DNA of 8,582 nucleotides from Gemmatimonadaceae bacterium (GTDB lineage Bacteria > Gemmatimonadota > Gemmatimonadetes > Gemmatimonadales > Gemmatimonadaceae): positions 1 through 8,582 of the forward strand of contig JALOPO010000145.1 in NCBI GenBank assembly GCA_025453855.1, in the 5' to 3' direction. Positions 6,743 through 8,582 of the stretch are shown here, piece by piece. The number at the start of each line of letters is the position of its first letter. Positions within the stretch are counted from its first letter, which is position 1. A model generated the notes under the pieces. The model had not been told where the DNA came from. It searched no databases and saw nothing but the letters and a program-made list of their open reading frames with translations. A program made the translations under genes and the position numbers.

Positions 6743-7579
6743 TCAGCGACGCGGCGCGGGCGTGCGCGGGAGCGTCGCGAGCAGGGCGCGCATGCGCGCG
6801 ATCTCGGCGCGCTGGTCGGCATCGACGTCGGTCGCGAAGCCGAAGAGCTGCGGCTCCTGGCCGGCGCCGGGCGTGGCGAAGAGCGCCTCGACCATCGTGA
6901 TCGCGCCCGCGTGGTGCGCGATCATCGACTCCAGGAAGCGACGGTCGAACGCGGTGCCACGCAGCGTGGCGAGCGTGTCGAGCTGCGCACGGGTGAGCAT
7001 GCCGGGCATGTCGGCGTGGGCGCCATCGTCGTGCGCCATCCCCGTGTGGCCGTGCATCGGCGCGCCGGCCGACACGTGCGCGGCGTGTCGTGCCGCATGC
7101 GCGGAATCGGCCATGTGCGACGCATGCCGAGCCGCATGTGCCGAGTCCTGCGCGGTGAGCGCCGCGCGTCCCGGCGCCGCGAGCGGATCGGGGGCCGCCT
7201 GACCGCGATCGAGCAGCCAGCGCTGCATGGCGCGGATCTCGTCGCGCTGCGAGACGCTGATCCGCTCGCCGAGGAGCCGCATCGTGGGGCGACGGCTGCG
7301 CCGTGCGATCAGCGCGCTCATCTCCAGCGCCTGCGCGTGATGGGCGATCATGTGCTGCATGAAGCGCACGTCGGCCGGGTGCGCGGCCACGCGGGCAGGT
7401 TCGCCTGCGCGCGGCGGTGCCCGCGGCGCCTCGTGCTGGTGGCCGGGCGGCATGGTCGACTGCGCCGCCGCGACGTGCGCGACCAGCAGCGTGGCCGCGA
7501 CCACGCGCAGCAGGTGGTTGGCGTGACGTGCGTGGCCGGCGCGCTCGTGTGCGCGACGCGGATCCCGCGGGTGTGGCAT
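6743..7579 (-). CDS. Secreted two-lobed DUF305 protein with His/Met-rich linker
   Basis: The 278-residue product is a DUF305 (ferritin-like helical) protein, a family that includes copper-binding periplasmic proteins such as cyanobacterial CopM. The chosen ATG (7579-7577) has GGAG 11 bases upstream and gives a signal peptide with a basic front, a VVAATLLVAHV core and cleavage near AAA-QS (39/40). The family signature occurs twice: residues 70-87 (FMQHMIAHHAQALEM) and 212-229 (FLESMIAHHAGAITM). Each is followed by a helix with QRDEIRAM or QRAEIARM. Between them, residues 145-193 form a linker very rich in His, Met and Ala, with a 13-residue tandem duplication. A mature N-terminal PPGHQHE adds further His. 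These side chains fit binding of copper or another soft metal in the periplasm; this is inferred. It is the first gene of a likely pair with the LVIVD gene. An ATG 23 codons upstream keeps the frame open but would bury the signal peptide. Confidence 0.9.
   Translation of the reverse strand: MPHPRDPRRAHERAGHARHANHLLRVVAATLLVAHVAAAQSTMPPGHQHEAPRAPPRAGEPARVAAHPADVRFMQHMIAHHAQALEMSALIARRSRRPTMRLLGERISVSQRDEIRAMQRWLLDRGQAAPDPLAAPGRAALTAQDSAHAARHASHMADSAHAARHAAHVSAGAPMHGHTGMAHDDGAHADMPGMLTRAQLDTLATLRGTAFDRRFLESMIAHHAGAITMVEALFATPGAGQEPQLFGFATDVDADQRAEIARMRALLATLPRTPAPRR
7070..7147 (-). repeat. 39-bp tandem duplication inside the DUF305 gene
   Basis: Two adjacent 39-base units (7109-7147 and 7070-7108) encode DSAHAARHASHMA and DSAHAARHAAHVS. 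They match at 28 of 39 bases and 10 of 13 residues. Most DNA differences are silent and every histidine is kept, so this looks like an old in-frame duplication held by selection for its His spacing. Confidence 0.75.
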
Positions 7580-7585
7580 GCGACC

Positions 7586-7688
7586 TGACGCTCCGGGCGG
7601 CGCACCACCCGGCCGCCGGCCGTCCCGGCGATGCCGCGCCGGTGGCACCGCCCTCCGCCGCCGGCGACGCGAACGTTACGGAGCGTCA
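7586..7688 (-). promoter_or_regulatory. Separated inverted repeat over the DUF305 ribosome binding site
   Basis: TGACGCTCCG (7586-7595) and CGGAGCGTCA (7679-7688) are exact inverted copies, 83 bases apart, in the 153-bp gap before the DUF305 gene. In the minus-strand transcript the arm near the start codon holds the GGAG ribosome binding site, so pairing with the upstream arm would hide it. A -10-like TAACGT (plus 7673-7678) lies between the arms; a transcript starting there would lack the upstream arm. Nothing else was recognised in the gap. Confidence 0.3.
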
Positions 7689-7732
7689 CGCCCCGCCGGC
7701 AGGGCTCGCCGACGAGGGGTGTGCTGCGCGGC

Positions 7733-8581
7733 TCAGCGCACCACGTCGTGCGCGATCACCGAGAAGTCGTCGCTGGCGAAGCCCTCGGCGATCACGGCAT
7801 CCATCCGCGCCGCGATCGACGGGAGCGCGGCGAGCGGCGTCGCGCCGGCGGTCTCCATCATCAGCCGCACGTCCTTGCGCGCCATCGCCAGCTCGAAGCT
7901 CGCCGCGAAGTCGCCGTGGGCCATCTTGCGCCCGCGCCCCATCACGATGCCTGCGACGTTGAAACTCTCGAGCAGCGGGAGCACGTCGGCGGGTGCGACG
8001 TCGCTCCCCTTCGCGATCGCGAAGACGTCGCTGATGAGCGCCCCGATGCCGAGGATGTAGCAGTTGCCGAAGAGCTTGAACGCGGCCGCCAGGTCGGGAC
8101 GCTCACCGTGGTACTGCACCGTCGCGGCCTGTCGCTCGAGCGCGGGACGCACCGCATCGAAGAGCTCGCGGGGGCCGGCGACGAGAATCGTCCCCTGCGC
8201 CTGCCGCGCCGCGGCCGGCCCGATGAAGACCGGGCAGTGGAGGTAGCGCACGCCCTCGGCGACCAGGCGCGTGGCGCGGGCCGCGGTGCGTGCCGGCTGC
8301 GTGGTGGTGTGGTCGACGATGATCGTCGCCGCGTCGAGCCCCGGGCGCAGCGCCTCGATCACCTCCTCCACGGTGTCGTCGTCGCGGAGCACGAGATGCA
8401 CGCGTTCGGCGCCGCGCACCGCATCGGCGGGGGTGTCGGCGACGCGTGCGCCATGCGCGACCAGCGCCTCCGCCTTGGCGCGCGTGCGGTTCCAGACGGT
8501 GACGGTCTCGCCGCGCCCGAGCGCGGCCTCCACGAAGGCGCTGCCGAGCAGGCCGGTGCCGAGGAATGCGATGGATGCCAT
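7733..8581 (-). CDS. NAD(P)-dependent oxidoreductase, 3-hydroxyisobutyrate dehydrogenase family
   Basis: The complete 282-residue protein belongs to the beta-hydroxyacid dehydrogenase group, soluble cytoplasmic enzymes that oxidise a beta-hydroxyacid or run the reverse reduction. The start ATG is placed immediately before the first Rossmann strand, MASIAFLGTGLLGS, whose GTGLLG (8-13) is the dinucleotide-binding glycine motif. VWNRTRAKA (29-37) after strand two, with NR at its end, favours NADP over NAD. The catalytic lysine lies in AFKLFGN (K169, N173), and the conserved ARKDVRLM helix (K236, D237) is present. The substrate loop reads HCPVFIGPAAA (115-125) instead of the usual DAPVSGG, so the substrate probably differs from 3-hydroxyisobutyrate. 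Length is normal for the family (about 280-300). The gene precedes the DUF305 gene by 153 bp in the same direction; co-transcription is possible but not evident. Its own upstream region lies outside the window. Confidence 0.92.
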   Translation of the reverse strand: MASIAFLGTGLLGSAFVEAALGRGETVTVWNRTRAKAEALVAHGARVADTPADAVRGAERVHLVLRDDDTVEEVIEALRPGLDAATIIVDHTTTQPARTAARATRLVAEGVRYLHCPVFIGPAAARQAQGTILVAGPRELFDAVRPALERQAATVQYHGERPDLAAAFKLFGNCYILGIGALISDVFAIAKGSDVAPADVLPLLESFNVAGIVMGRGRKMAHGDFAASFELAMARKDVRLMMETAGATPLAALPSIAARMDAVIAEGFASDDFSVIAHDVVR

Positions 8582-8582
8582 G

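Noticed and set aside
4925..7588. An 887-codon open frame on the plus strand
   Set aside because: It lies opposite the LVIVD and DUF305 genes, is dominated by Arg, Ala, Val, Glu and His, and has no domain. It is an antisense shadow caused by high GC content.
7580..7648. Upstream ATG at 7648 for the DUF305 gene
   Set aside because: It would place 23 Pro/Arg/Gly-rich residues ahead of the signal peptide. The ATG at 7579 has a ribosome binding site and gives a proper exported protein.

Overview
The window is GC-rich DNA from a Gram-negative-type bacterium with an outer membrane. A TonB-dependent receptor of the large Oar-like kind, a secreted LVIVD-repeat beta-propeller and a DUF305 protein, together with the high GC content, fit Gemmatimonadota best. 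This is inferred from protein style, because there is no marker gene or rRNA.

Layout. Positions 1-93 hold the last 30 codons of a plus-strand outer-membrane barrel protein. Positions 94-1381 form an unusually long gene-poor stretch with a 23-bp tandem repeat, several hairpins, a possible extended -10 promoter and one weak minus-strand reading frame (580-813). Positions 1382-4906 (+) encode a 1174-residue TonB-dependent receptor with a signal peptide, a carboxypeptidase-regulatory-like domain, a plug, a barrel, and a helical tail of about 145 residues after the barrel. Positions 4907-5032 separate convergent genes and carry a near-perfect 63-nt inverted repeat that probably terminates transcription from both sides. 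Positions 5033-7579 (-) hold two genes 39 bp apart: a secreted His/Met-rich DUF305 protein (upstream) and a secreted LVIVD-repeat propeller (downstream). Positions 7733-8581 (-) encode a complete 3-hydroxyisobutyrate-dehydrogenase-family oxidoreductase starting at the window edge.

How they fit together. Three or four of the five main genes act in the cell envelope. The DUF305 and LVIVD genes look co-transcribed; a role in copper or other metal handling is suggested by the DUF305 family and the His/Met-rich linker, but the function of the propeller is unknown. The receptor is transcribed toward them and is not part of their operon. The oxidoreductase is soluble and its link to the others is only positional. 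No CRISPR, insertion sequence, tRNA, rRNA or recognisable defence gene was seen. The least ordinary items are the helical tail on the receptor, the duplicated His/Met linker of the DUF305 protein, a possible long-range pairing over its ribosome binding site, and the gene-poor leader before the receptor.
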